Below, piece by piece: positions 26,697 to 37,363 of a stretch of 64,000 bases of DNA. The stretch covers positions 422,001 through 486,000 of the forward strand of contig NZ_RBWX01000007.1 in assembly GCF_003634215.1 (NCBI RefSeq). The letters are read 5' to 3'. Below the pieces are notes generated by a model. That model ran no database searches and had not been told where the DNA came from. It was given only the letters and a program-made list of their open reading frames with translations. The position numbers were made by a program, and so were the translations under genes. Position 1 is the first letter of the stretch; every line of letters starts with the position of its first letter. Source of the DNA: Sphingosinicella microcystinivorans. GTDB taxonomy: Bacteria; Pseudomonadota; Alphaproteobacteria; Sphingomonadales; Sphingomonadaceae.

Positions 26697-27949
26697 TCAG
26701 GGCCGGACTTGCCCGTTGCCGCGCACCACCGTCTTGTAGGTGGTCAGGCCTTCAAGCGCGACCGGTCCGCGTGCGTGCAGCCGGCCCGTGGCGATGCCGA
26801 TCTCCGCGCCGAAGCCGAACTCCCCGCCGTCCGCGAACTGCGTGGAGGCATTGTGGATGACGATGGCGCTGTCCACGCCTGCGAGGAAGCGTTCCGCGGT
26901 CTGGGCGTTCTCGGTGACGATGCTCTCGGTGTGCGCGCTGCCGTGGCGGGCGATGTGTTCGGCCGCCCCGGTTACGCCGTCCACCACCTTCGCGGAGATG
27001 ATCGCGTCCAGATACTCGGTGCCCCAGTCGGCTTCGTCCGCTGCCACCACGCGCGGATCGATGGCCTGCACCGCCTCGTCACCGCGCACCTCGCAGCCCG
27101 CATCGAGCAGCGCCTTCACAACGCGCACGCCGGTCGCCTGTGCGCCCTCGTCGATGAGCAGTGTCTCGGCCGCGCCGCAGATACCGGTGCGGCGCAGCTT
27201 GGCGTTGAGGGCGATGGCTTCGGCCTTGTCCGCGTCCGCGTCGCGGTCGATGTAGACATGGCAGATGCCGTCGAGATGCGCGAGCACGGGCACGCGCGCT
27301 TCGGACTGTACGCGCGCGACGAGGCCCTTGCCCCCGCGCGGGATGATGATGTCGATAAGGCCCGCGGCGCCCAGCATCGCGCCCACGGCCGCGCGATCGG
27401 GCGTATCGACGAGCTGAATGGCGTCGGCGGGAAGGTCTTCGGCGTTTACGCCCTTGATGAACGCGGCGTGCAGCGCTTTCGATGTGGCAAGCGCTTCTGA
27501 GCCACCGCGCAGGATGCAGGCGTTGCCGGACATCAGGCACAGTGCGCCTGCGTCAACGGTAACGTTGGGGCGGCTTTCATAGATGATGCCGATAACGCCA
27601 AGCGGTACGCGCACCTGCTCGAATTTCAGGCCGTTCGGCTGCGTCCAGCCCTTGATCGGCGCGCCGACGGGATCGGGGAGGTTCGCCACCGCTTCCACGC
27701 CCGCGGCGATGCCTTCCAGGCGAGCATCGTCCAGCCGGAGCCGATCGAGCATGGCGCCCGAAGTGCCGCGCGCTTCGGCGGCTTTCATGTCTTCGGCATT
27801 GGCCGAAAGGATTGCAGACGCATCGGCGCGGATCGCTGCGGCAGCGGCCTTGAGGGCTGCAGCCTTGCGCGCGGTCGGCATTGCCGCGAGCGTCCGCGAT
27901 GCGGCGCGAGCGGCTACGGCCATTTCGGCGATGCGGGCTTCGATCTCAC

Positions 27950-27953
<4 letters not shown>
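26697..27953 (-). CDS. proA: Glutamate-5-semialdehyde dehydrogenase
   Basis: ProA reduces gamma-glutamyl phosphate to glutamate-5-semialdehyde with NADPH, the second step of proline synthesis. The 418-residue protein shows [20 protein letters not shown], the cofactor region [14 protein letters not shown] and the catalytic Cys in [15 protein letters not shown]. The ATG overlaps the proB stop by 4 nt (ATGA). Length matches the family. Confidence 0.96.
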
Positions 27954-30668
<2,715 letters not shown>

Positions 30669-30704
30669 TTCTCGCTCCATGCCCGATCGGGAAGGGGAGA
30701 AACG

Positions 30705-30735
30705 AAAAAAGGGAGATGGCGACCCATCTCCCTTT
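30705..30735 (-). terminator. Rho-independent terminator downstream of rpmA
   Basis: On the minus strand a perfect 12-bp stem (AAAGGGAGATGG / CCATCTCCCTTT, loop of 4) runs into TTTTTT. It ends the rplU-rpmA transcript only about 35 nt before the GNAT start, so the downstream obgE series needs either read-through or a promoter overlapping this hairpin. Confidence 0.85.
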
Positions 30736-30802
30736 CCCTGTGCGTCTGCACCAGATTCAGGGGCCGCCTACCCGGCGGCCGTATATCAAGCGGGCCGCCT
30801 CG

Positions 30803-31072
30803 CTATTCCGCTGCCATCGGCATCGGATCGACGCTGACGAATTTGCGTCCAAGCTTGCCGTCGTGGAACGCTACGCGGCCCTCGACGAGCGCGAACAGCG
30901 TGTGGTCCTTGCCGATGCCGACATTACGGCCCGGGTAGAACTTGGTTCCGCGTTGACGGACGAGAATGTTGCCAGCGAGCACGTCCTGCCCGCCGAAGCG
31001 CTTCACGCCAAGACGCTTGCCTGCCGAATCGCGACCGTTACGCGACGAACCGCCAGCTTTTTTATGTGCCAT
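30803..31072 (-). CDS. rpmA: 50S ribosomal protein L27
   Basis: L27 is a large-subunit protein whose N-terminus reaches the peptidyl-transferase centre. The 89-residue protein starts [20 protein letters not shown] and contains [20 protein letters not shown], the family signature. There is no N-terminal propeptide of the Firmicute type. It is 15 nt downstream of rplU. Confidence 0.98.
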   Translation of the reverse strand: MAHKKAGGSSRNGRDSAGKRLGVKRFGGQDVLAGNILVRQRGTKFYPGRNVGIGKDHTLFALVEGRVAFHDGKLGRKFVSVDPMPMAAE

Positions 31073-31087
31073 GGTTCAAACTCCTCT

Positions 31088-31531
31088 TTACTCGGCGTCG
31101 GTCTTGGCAGCGGCCTTGGCAGGCGCAGCCTTCTTTGCCGGGGCCTTCTTCGCTGGCTTTTCAGCCGGCTCGGCGGCGGCTTCCGCGGCCGGAGCGGCTT
31201 CGGCCTTCGCGGCCTTCGGCGCCTTCGCGGCGGCCTTGCCGATCGCGGTGATCTTCAGAACCGTCAGAAGCTGGCGGTGGCCGTTGCGGCGGCGATAGCC
31301 GTGGCGGCGCTTCTTCTTGAAGACGATGACCTTGTCGCCCTTGGGCTGGGCCACGATCTCGGCAGAAACGACCTGGCCGGCCACGTCCTTGAGTTCGCCG
31401 CCCTCGCCGATGGCAAGGATATCGCCCAGCTGGACGGTTTCGCCGACTTCACCCTTCAGGCGGTCGACTGTGATCTTCTGTTCGGCGGCGACGCGATACT
31501 GCTTGCCGCCCGTGCGCACGACTGCGAACAT
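31088..31531 (-). CDS. rplU: 50S ribosomal protein L21 with Ala/Lys-rich tail
   Basis: L21 binds 23S rRNA in the large subunit. The start at 31531 gives [20 protein letters not shown]; the in-frame ATG at 31588 would add 19 unrelated residues and lies within a leader hairpin. The ribosomal core ends near [20 protein letters not shown], and is followed by about 45 residues of low-complexity Ala/Lys/Pro/Glu sequence, an extension frequent in alphaproteobacterial L21. A TTGACA-N17-TAGCTA promoter lies 82-110 nt upstream. Confidence 0.97.
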   Translation of the reverse strand: MFAVVRTGGKQYRVAAEQKITVDRLKGEVGETVQLGDILAIGEGGELKDVAGQVVSAEIVAQPKGDKVIVFKKKRRHGYRRRNGHRQLLTVLKITAIGKAAAKAPKAAKAEAAPAAEAAAEPAEKPAKKAPAKKAAPAKAAAKTDAE

Positions 31532-31564
31532 GGCTTTGGCTACCTTAGGCCCAGAAATTGAACA

Positions 31565-31600
31565 ACAGGCACCAGCGCGTGGAACCACGCCGATGCCTGT
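31565..31600 (-). promoter_or_regulatory. Leader hairpin upstream of rplU
   Basis: In the predicted leader, 31594-31600 and 31565-31571 form a 7-bp stem (ACAGGCA / TGCCTGT) with an inner GCGTGG/CCACGC stem. It is a candidate autoregulatory site for L21 or L27, with no direct proof. Confidence 0.4.
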
Positions 31601-31612
31601 GGAAAGCGCAGC

Positions 31613-31641
31613 TAGCTACTGGCCGTGGGCGCGAATGTCAA
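31613..31641 (-). promoter_or_regulatory. Sigma-70 promoter of rplU-rpmA
   Basis: Minus strand: TTGACA (31641-31636), 17-nt spacer, TAGCTA (31618-31613). The predicted transcription start is near 31606, about 75 nt before the rplU ATG. Confidence 0.7.
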
Positions 31642-31664
31642 CCGATTCAGCGCAGCTTTTGCCA

Positions 31665-32063
31665 TCAATGGCGATGCCGCGATTTCAGTCGATAGCTGCC
31701 GTCCGGCATCCGCTCGAACATCTCGGAAACCGCAGGGTGCAGGACGGGCGCACGGTTCTCGTCGGGCAGCAGGTTTTGCTGGCTGACATAGGCCACATAG
31801 GTTTGATCGTCGTTTTCGGCGAGCAGGTGATAAAAGGGCTGGTCCTTCGCCGGGCGGATGTCCTCGGGAATCGCTTCCCACCATTCCTCGGTGTTGGCGA
31901 ACTCCGGATCGACATCGAAAATAATGCCGCGAAACGGGAAAAAGCGGTGCCGCACCACTTCACCGATGCCGAAACTGGCGGTGGTCACAGGTTCGCCAAA
32001 GGGCGGCAGGAGGCGCGGCGTGGGAGCAGCGGCAGAGTGTGTAATGGACTTCGCGGTACGCAT
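31665..32063 (-). CDS. hspQ: Heat shock protein HspQ
   Basis: HspQ (YccV family) is a hemimethylated-DNA-binding-domain protein; in E. coli it is a RpoH-controlled factor that modulates Lon proteolysis. The 132-residue protein has a 30-residue non-conserved N-terminus and a core with FGIGEVVRHRFFPFRGIIFD, PEFANTEEWWEAIPEDIRPAK and DQPFYHLLAENDDQTYVAYV. The ATG at 32063 has no ribosome-binding site and is about 7 nt from the predicted -10 element, so the mRNA may be leaderless. Confidence 0.88.
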   Translation of the reverse strand: MRTAKSITHSAAAPTPRLLPPFGEPVTTASFGIGEVVRHRFFPFRGIIFDVDPEFANTEEWWEAIPEDIRPAKDQPFYHLLAENDDQTYVAYVSQQNLLPDENRAPVLHPAVSEMFERMPDGSYRLKSRHRH

Positions 32064-32070
32064 AGAGAGG

Positions 32071-32100
32071 AATATAGGGGGCTGGCGCTGCTCTGCAAAG
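32071..32100 (-). promoter_or_regulatory. RpoH-type promoter of hspQ
   Basis: Minus strand: CTTTGCA (32100-32094), 14 nt, CCCTATATT (32079-32071). Spacing and -10 resemble the hrcA and dnaK promoters, and HspQ is RpoH-dependent in E. coli. Confidence 0.55.
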
Positions 32101-32162
32101 GCTGACCGTCGGTCTGCGCGGCTCCCTTTCACGCAAAAGCAGTGCTGACGGCGGCGCCTTAC

Positions 32163-33314
32163 TCAGGCCGCAGGCTGCAAATCGAAACGCTCAAGGCCCG
32201 TGTCCGCGTAACAAACGCCTTCGGCCCGCAGCGCTTCCGGGCAGTCCTCGTCCCGAATGCGCGCCGCAAGCAGGTGGGCAAGCGCAGGGGCCGTCTGAAT
32301 GCCGTAGCCGCCCTGACCGGCAAGCCAGTAAAAGCCTGGCAGGTCGCGGTCCGGCCCGGCGATCGGCAGCCGGTCCCGTGTGAACGTGCGGAGGCCGGCC
32401 CAGCTGTGGCGAACGCGGCGGACCTCGAGCGTTGTCGCCGCACACACCCTGTCGACTGCGACGGCGATGTCCCATTCGTCTGGCTGCGCATCGCACGGTT
32501 CGCAGGCTGTTTCATCGGCAGGCGACAGCAGCAGCGCGCCTGCGTCGGGCTTGAAATAGAATTCGTCGTCAATATCCATCACGATCGGCCAGTGCTTCGT
32601 CGTCGTGTCGGCGGGCGGGTCCACGAGGATGGCGGTGCGGCGGAATGGCTGCACGTAGCCGGCTCTCGATCCTGCCATGGCGGCGACCCGGCCTGCCCAT
32701 GCGCCGGCTGCGTTCACGACGAACGCGCTGGCGAAAACGCCCGTCGCCGTGCGCAGCGTCCAGCCGCCGCCGCTATGGTCGAGGCCCATCAGCTCCGACT
32801 GTGTGGCCAAAACACCGCCGTTTCGCCGGAATGTGCGCAGATAGCCCTGCAGCAGGGCGTCGACATCGATCGCAAGCGCGCCGGGCTCATAAACCGAGGC
32901 CGCCACATAAGGCTCGGCGAGCAGCGGACAGAGGCTGCGTGTGGCGGCAGCGTCCAGCCATGTCGTGAGGCGCCCGATATCCGGCCTTTCATGGAAGGCC
33001 TGCAGGCGGCCGAGCTGATCCGCGCGCGCGACAAACATGTTTCCCAGCGGTGATGACAGTGCCTCATCGGCGAAGCCGTCGGGCGGTGCCGTCAGAAATC
33101 CCCGGCTGGCACGCGACAGGGCGCGAACGGTTTCACCGCCGTAGATGGCTGTGAAGACCGCAGCGGAGCGCCCCGTCGCGTGGTAACCCGGTTGATCTTC
33201 CTGTTCGATAAGCAAAACCCGGTGCGTCGAGGCCAGCGCGCTTGCGATCGAGGCGCCGGCCATGCCCGCACCGATCACGGCAATGTCGAACGTCGCCTCG
33301 GGAACCGTGGTCAT
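32163..33314 (-). CDS. FAD-dependent D-amino-acid dehydrogenase (DauA-like)
   Basis: This 383-residue DAO-family flavoprotein has an N-terminal FAD site (FDIAVIGAGMAGASIASALA). It resembles Pseudomonas aeruginosa D-arginine dehydrogenase DauA over its length, as I remember that sequence: QPGYHATGRSAA, ETVRALSRASRGFL, EPGALAIDVDALLQGYLR, DDEFYFKPDAGALLLSPAD, RHSWAGLRTFTRD and FYWLAGQGGYGIQTAPALA. The catalytic loop His and substrate-carboxylate Arg (in FRRTAILV and WAGLRTF) appear conserved. The ATG at 33314 overlaps the hyuB stop (ATGA), linking it to hydantoinase translation. A D-amino acid released by HyuAB is a reasonable substrate, although side-chain preference cannot be read from sequence. 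The frame continues upstream to 34481 but that part is antisense or off-frame to hyuB. Confidence 0.83.
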   Translation of the reverse strand: MTTVPEATFDIAVIGAGMAGASIASALASTHRVLLIEQEDQPGYHATGRSAAVFTAIYGGETVRALSRASRGFLTAPPDGFADEALSSPLGNMFVARADQLGRLQAFHERPDIGRLTTWLDAAATRSLCPLLAEPYVAASVYEPGALAIDVDALLQGYLRTFRRNGGVLATQSELMGLDHSGGGWTLRTATGVFASAFVVNAAGAWAGRVAAMAGSRAGYVQPFRRTAILVDPPADTTTKHWPIVMDIDDEFYFKPDAGALLLSPADETACEPCDAQPDEWDIAVAVDRVCAATTLEVRRVRHSWAGLRTFTRDRLPIAGPDRDLPGFYWLAGQGGYGIQTAPALAHLLAARIRDEDCPEALRAEGVCYADTGLERFDLQPAA

Positions 33315-35047
33315 GCCGCGGCCCGCAGCTCCCGCGTTTTCTGCAGGTCGATGGACCATGTTCCACCGTTCTGCTCGATCGCGACGCCGTAAAGCCTGCG
33401 CGCGTCTTCGGGGGTGATGAACGCGTTGCGCACATCGCTGAGCACAAGCTCCGGATCGCGTTCGATGGCCTCGCCCCACGCCCCGCCGCCGCCGGTGATG
33501 ACGCGGAACAATGTGCCCTCGCCAAACGGCCCGATGGAGCCGACGCGTTCGTTGTAGACGATGGGTTCGCCGCCCACAGGCGTCACGGTAAGGCTGCCGT
33601 GATCGCCGTCCGTACCGCCGTTGAAGCCCGCAGCCGTGGTGTCTGCGGTGTTTTCGATGACGAAGGAGGCGTAGACACCATCGGTGAGACACCGGTAGTC
33701 CTTGCGAACCCCCATGCCGCCCCGGAACTTGCCGACCCCCGCGACTTCCGGCGCGAACTCGAACAGCTCGACGCGGAACGGGTGGCGCGTCTCGGTGATC
33801 TCGATCGGTGTGTTCGGCAGGTCGCCGTTGCCGGTAAGCTGGTTGGTCGCACCGTCTCGGTCGATCAGCGCGCCGTTGCCGCCGTGCATCGGATCCATCA
33901 TCACGAACGGCTTGCCATGGCGAGACTGGCTGCGGGAGAAGAACGCGCCGGTCAGCTGATAGCCTCCGGCCGGGCACTTGTCCGGCACGATATTGAGGAA
34001 GCACCGGAACATCATCTCCATCAGGCACTCGATGACATAGCCGTAGGAGTCGGTCGGCGCGGGCCACACCGGATTGACGATCGATTCCGGCGGCAGTTCG
34101 AAATCCAGGCATTTGGTGTGGCCGGCGTTGCAGGGATCGAACGGCAGCAGGATGCCCTTCAGCGAGGATGCCAATATGCCCTTGGTGCAAGGGGCGGGGA
34201 GGTTGATCGGCCCGCGCGCCGTGGGACTCGAACCGTTCAGCGAGAAGTGGACGCGGTCGCCCTGGATCGTGACCTTCAGGCAGACGAGGAATTCGCCGTC
34301 TTCCTGCACCCCGTCGCTGTCGAGCCGAATCGAGGTGCCGTATTCGCCGTCCGGCAATGCCGCGATCGTCGCGCGCATCGAGCGGTCGGTCTGGTCGATC
34401 ACATAGTCCATCGCCTCGCGGATCGTTTCCGTGCCGTATTTGGCGCACAGCGACTGGATGCGCTCGCAGCCCTGCCGGCACGATGCGATCTGCGCTTCAA
34501 GGTCGCCCTTCACGATTTCCGGCACGCGGACGTTGCAGTCGATCAGATCCCACAGGCCCTGGTTCTTCACGCCGCGCTCCACGATCTTCTGGTGCCTGAA
34601 GCAGAGGCCTTCCTGAAACGTGTCCGTCGTATCCGGGCACCAGCCGCCGGGATTCTTGCCGCCGACGTCCGCCCAGTGCGCGGCGGTTCCGCAGAAGGCG
34701 ACGAGTTCACCTTCGAAGAACACCGGCATGTAGACGTTCGTGTCGGAAATGTGCGTTCCGGTTTCGAACGGATCATTGACGATGAGAACGTCGCCTTCCG
34801 CGAAATTGCCCTTCCAGCGCGCCATTCCGGCGCGCACGGCTTCCGGGAAGGCCTGGCTGAACACGATCACGCCCGGTGTTTCCGCCCACATGTCGCCGGT
34901 TGCCGACATGATGGTGACGCTGAAGTCCTGGACTTCATAGAGCAGCGGATTGAAGGCCGTGCGGATCATGGTCTTCGCCATCTCCTCGGTCGCGGCCACC
35001 AAGCGGTTGCGGATGATCTCCGTCAGAACGACGTCTACTTTGCGCAT
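33311..35047 (-). CDS. hyuB: Hydantoinase/oxoprolinase subunit B
   Basis: HyuB is the B subunit of ATP-dependent hydantoinase/oxoprolinase enzymes such as N-methylhydantoinase, 5-oxoprolinase and caprolactamase. The 578-residue protein starts MRKVDVVLTEIIRNRLVAAT and contains TAFNPLLYEVQDFSVTIMSA, VLIVNDPFETGTHISDTNVY, AHWADVGGKNPGGW (metal-site His/Asp region) and FSLNGSSPTARGPINLP. The reading frame extends 34 codons upstream but without family similarity. It follows hyuA by 17 nt and its stop overlaps the DauA-like start. The exact amide substrate is unknown. Confidence 0.92.
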   Translation of the reverse strand: MRKVDVVLTEIIRNRLVAATEEMAKTMIRTAFNPLLYEVQDFSVTIMSATGDMWAETPGVIVFSQAFPEAVRAGMARWKGNFAEGDVLIVNDPFETGTHISDTNVYMPVFFEGELVAFCGTAAHWADVGGKNPGGWCPDTTDTFQEGLCFRHQKIVERGVKNQGLWDLIDCNVRVPEIVKGDLEAQIASCRQGCERIQSLCAKYGTETIREAMDYVIDQTDRSMRATIAALPDGEYGTSIRLDSDGVQEDGEFLVCLKVTIQGDRVHFSLNGSSPTARGPINLPAPCTKGILASSLKGILLPFDPCNAGHTKCLDFELPPESIVNPVWPAPTDSYGYVIECLMEMMFRCFLNIVPDKCPAGGYQLTGAFFSRSQSRHGKPFVMMDPMHGGNGALIDRDGATNQLTGNGDLPNTPIEITETRHPFRVELFEFAPEVAGVGKFRGGMGVRKDYRCLTDGVYASFVIENTADTTAAGFNGGTDGDHGSLTVTPVGGEPIVYNERVGSIGPFGEGTLFRVITGGGGAWGEAIERDPELVLSDVRNAFITPEDARRLYGVAIEQNGGTWSIDLQKTRELRAAA

Positions 35048-35064
35048 GATATGTCTTTCCGCCT

Positions 35065-37113
35065 TTAGAGAGTGGGTTCGAGAACGAGATTGCCGAAGGT
35101 GTCGCAGGTCGACTGCCATCCGGGCGGAACGATCGTCGTCATTGTCCATTCGTTGATGATCGCCGGGCCGGTGACGACCTGACCGGCCGCGAGGGTTTCA
35201 CGATCGAAGACGTCGGTCGGCACGGCCTTGCCTGTACGCGGGAAATAGACGTCCAGCTGTCGCATCGCCGCGCCCTGCGGCCTCTCCGGCATCGGCGCGA
35301 TCTCCGGCGCGCGGACACGCCCGATCGCGCGGCAGCGGATGGAGACCAGCTCCAGCGGGGCATCCGGTTCGCCGTGGCCATAAAGCCGGATATGCGATTC
35401 GACGAACCGCTTCCGCGCGCCCTCCAGAATGGACGCGGCATCCTGCCATGCGTCCTCCAGATCGATCGTGATCGTGTATTCCTGATTTTCGAACCGAAGG
35501 TCGAACCGCTTCACGCGCTCGATATCACCGTCAGCGAAGCCGTATTGGCCGATGCCGCTCGCCGCCCGCGTTTCCAGGTCGTTCATCGTCACCAGCGCGC
35601 CTGCGATGTGCGCGGCGTCGAACGGCATGACCTTGGTGCGGACCTCATCCTCCATGTAATCGGTGGTGAGGATGCCCCACGCCGAAAAGTTCGCCGGTGC
35701 GTTGGGCACGATGACCTTGGGCACCTCCAGCTCTTCCGCCACCGAGCAGGCGAACAGCCCGCCGCCGCCGCCGTAGGCGAGCAGCACGAACTCGCGCGGA
35801 TCGAGACCGCGTTCGACCGTCTTGCTGCGAATGGCGTTCGCCATGTTGGTTTCGGCGATCGAAACGATGCCCTGCGCGGCCAACTGAAGATCGAGCCCGA
35901 GGGGCTCGGCGATCTTCTTTTCAATGGCCGCGCGCGCGCCGTCGGTATCGAGCTGCATTCGGCCGCCGAGGAAATAGGCGGGATCGAGGCGGCCGAGCGT
36001 AAGATGTGCGTCAGTAACGGTCGGCTCCGTGCCGCCGCGCCCGAAGCACACCGGTCCGGGCGAAGCGCCGGCACTTTGCGGGCCGACCTGCAGGCCGCCG
36101 CGATGATCGAGCCAAGCGATGGAACCGCCGCCCGCGCCGATCGAAATGACGTCGATCAGCGAGCCGAGGATCGGCCGCTGCGCGATCTCGGCCTGGCTGC
36201 GTTCGAGCACGCGTCCTTCCTCGATGATCGCGACATCGTAGGTGGTGCCGCCGACGTCTGTGCAGATGACGTTGGCATAGCCGAGGCGATCGCAAAGGAA
36301 CTTGGCACCGATCACGCCGCCCGCGGGGCCGGACATCAGTGTACGGATCGGCTTCTGACCAGCCGTCTTGGCGTCTACTACGCCGCCGCTCGATTGCATG
36401 ATGGCAAGCGCGCGCGTGTAGTTTGTATACTTCAGCTTCGTTTCGAGATTGGTGAGATAGGTCTGGACCGTGGGCTGAATGAAGGCGTTCAGCACCGTCG
36501 TCGAGGTCCGCTCATATTCGCGCCATTCGGACGCGATCTCGTGCGACATGGAGATCGGCAGATGCGGGTGCCGCGCGAGGATGCGCTGCCGCGCCGCGAT
36601 TTCATGGGCGGGCTGGGCATAGGCGTGCAGGAAGCAGATCGCGATTGCCTCCGCGCCGCGTGCCAGCAGCAGGTCGACCTGCGTATCGACCGCTTCAAGA
36701 TCGATCGGCGTCAGCACTTCCCCGTCGAAGGTCATGCGCTCCGGTATTTCGAGGCGGAGGTAGCGTTCGACAAGCGGCGCCGCCGCCTGGTGCAGGAAGT
36801 TGTAAACGGGCTTCCGACCGCCGCGGCCCATCTCCAGAACGTCGCGGAAGCCTTTGGTGGTCAGCAGGCCGACTTTTGCCCCCTTTTCTTGAACCAGCGC
36901 ATTCACGCCGACGGTCATGCCGTGGAAAATCTGCTGGATGCTGTCGATGTCGACATCGAGACTCTCGATGCCATTGAGGAACTGCTCGTGCAGCCTGTCC
37001 GGAATCGAGGGAATCTTCTCCACGCGGGCGGCACCGGTGGCCTCATCCATCAAAACGAAGTCCATGAATGTGCCGCCTACGTCCACGGCGACCCTGTAGC
37101 GATCCTGTGTCAT
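35065..37113 (-). CDS. hyuA: Hydantoinase/oxoprolinase subunit A (ATPase)
   Basis: HyuA is the ATP-hydrolysing partner of HyuB, with an ASKHA (actin-like) fold. The 682-residue protein starts MTQDRYRVAVDVGGTFMDFV, with phosphate loop VGGTFMD (Met where most members have Thr), then HGMTVGVNALVQEKGAKVGL, LMSGPAGGVIGAKFL, CTDVGGTTYDVAIIEEG and ISIGAGGGSIAWLD. GGGAG precedes the ATG. It is the first gene of hyuA-hyuB-dauA-like and diverges from the TonB receptor gene; the shared 250-bp region has a 15-bp palindrome (37165-37179) and two GGGGGAT boxes. Confidence 0.93.
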   Translation of the reverse strand: MTQDRYRVAVDVGGTFMDFVLMDEATGAARVEKIPSIPDRLHEQFLNGIESLDVDIDSIQQIFHGMTVGVNALVQEKGAKVGLLTTKGFRDVLEMGRGGRKPVYNFLHQAAAPLVERYLRLEIPERMTFDGEVLTPIDLEAVDTQVDLLLARGAEAIAICFLHAYAQPAHEIAARQRILARHPHLPISMSHEIASEWREYERTSTTVLNAFIQPTVQTYLTNLETKLKYTNYTRALAIMQSSGGVVDAKTAGQKPIRTLMSGPAGGVIGAKFLCDRLGYANVICTDVGGTTYDVAIIEEGRVLERSQAEIAQRPILGSLIDVISIGAGGGSIAWLDHRGGLQVGPQSAGASPGPVCFGRGGTEPTVTDAHLTLGRLDPAYFLGGRMQLDTDGARAAIEKKIAEPLGLDLQLAAQGIVSIAETNMANAIRSKTVERGLDPREFVLLAYGGGGGLFACSVAEELEVPKVIVPNAPANFSAWGILTTDYMEDEVRTKVMPFDAAHIAGALVTMNDLETRAASGIGQYGFADGDIERVKRFDLRFENQEYTITIDLEDAWQDAASILEGARKRFVESHIRLYGHGEPDAPLELVSIRCRAIGRVRAPEIAPMPERPQGAAMRQLDVYFPRTGKAVPTDVFDRETLAAGQVVTGPAIINEWTMTTIVPPGWQSTCDTFGNLVLEPTL

Positions 37114-37164
37114 GCGCTCCCGCTCTCGATAATTTGCCCGCGCACCCAGCCGGGCTTGCGAACG

Positions 37165-37179
37165 ATGAACTCAGTTCAT
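37165..37179. promoter_or_regulatory. 15-bp perfect palindrome upstream of hyuA
   Basis: ATGAACT-C-AGTTCAT is a perfect 7-1-7 inverted repeat 52 bp before the hyuA ATG, in a position suited to an operator for a dimeric regulator. The cognate protein is unknown; the AsnC-family and LuxR-type regulators encoded at 41851-45001 are candidates. Confidence 0.55.
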
Positions 37180-37218
37180 TGAGGGAAGCGGGGTGCGGGC
37201 CTCTTTGCAAGGTTACAC

Positions 37219-37275
37219 ATGGGGGATAACCCAAAGCCGTCTCGGCATAGGCCTCAACTATGGGGGATCACCCAA
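37219..37275. repeat. Two direct ATGGGGGATNACCCAA boxes, 41 bp apart
   Basis: ATGGGGGATAACCCAA (37219-37234) and ATGGGGGATCACCCAA (37260-37275) differ at one position; each is internally palindromic (TGGG...CCCA). Their start-to-start spacing of 41 bp is close to four helical turns, and the second copy ends 8 bp before the -35 hexamer of the receptor promoter. The GGGGAT core resembles MalT boxes, and a MalT-type regulator is encoded at 42380-45001. Confidence 0.75.
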
Positions 37276-37283
37276 CATTTGAC

Positions 37284-37312
37284 TTGGACCACCCGCCGTT
37301 CGCCCCGACTAT
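37284..37312 (+). promoter_or_regulatory. Sigma-70-like promoter of the TonB-dependent receptor gene
   Basis: TTGGAC (37284-37289), 17-nt spacer, GACTAT (37307-37312). The predicted start of transcription is near 37319. The -10 is weak, as expected for an activator-dependent promoter, and the boxes at 37219-37275 lie directly upstream. Confidence 0.5.
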
Positions 37313-37363
37313 CGTTCACGGGTACTCGTTCGCAAGTATCGGTTGTACATAAAGAGGGGGAAT

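Noticed and set aside
32063-32163. A duplicated tRNA-Tyr 3' end as the left boundary of an integrated island
   Set aside because: No stretch resembling the tRNA 3' end is seen near hspQ and no integrase is present in the window.
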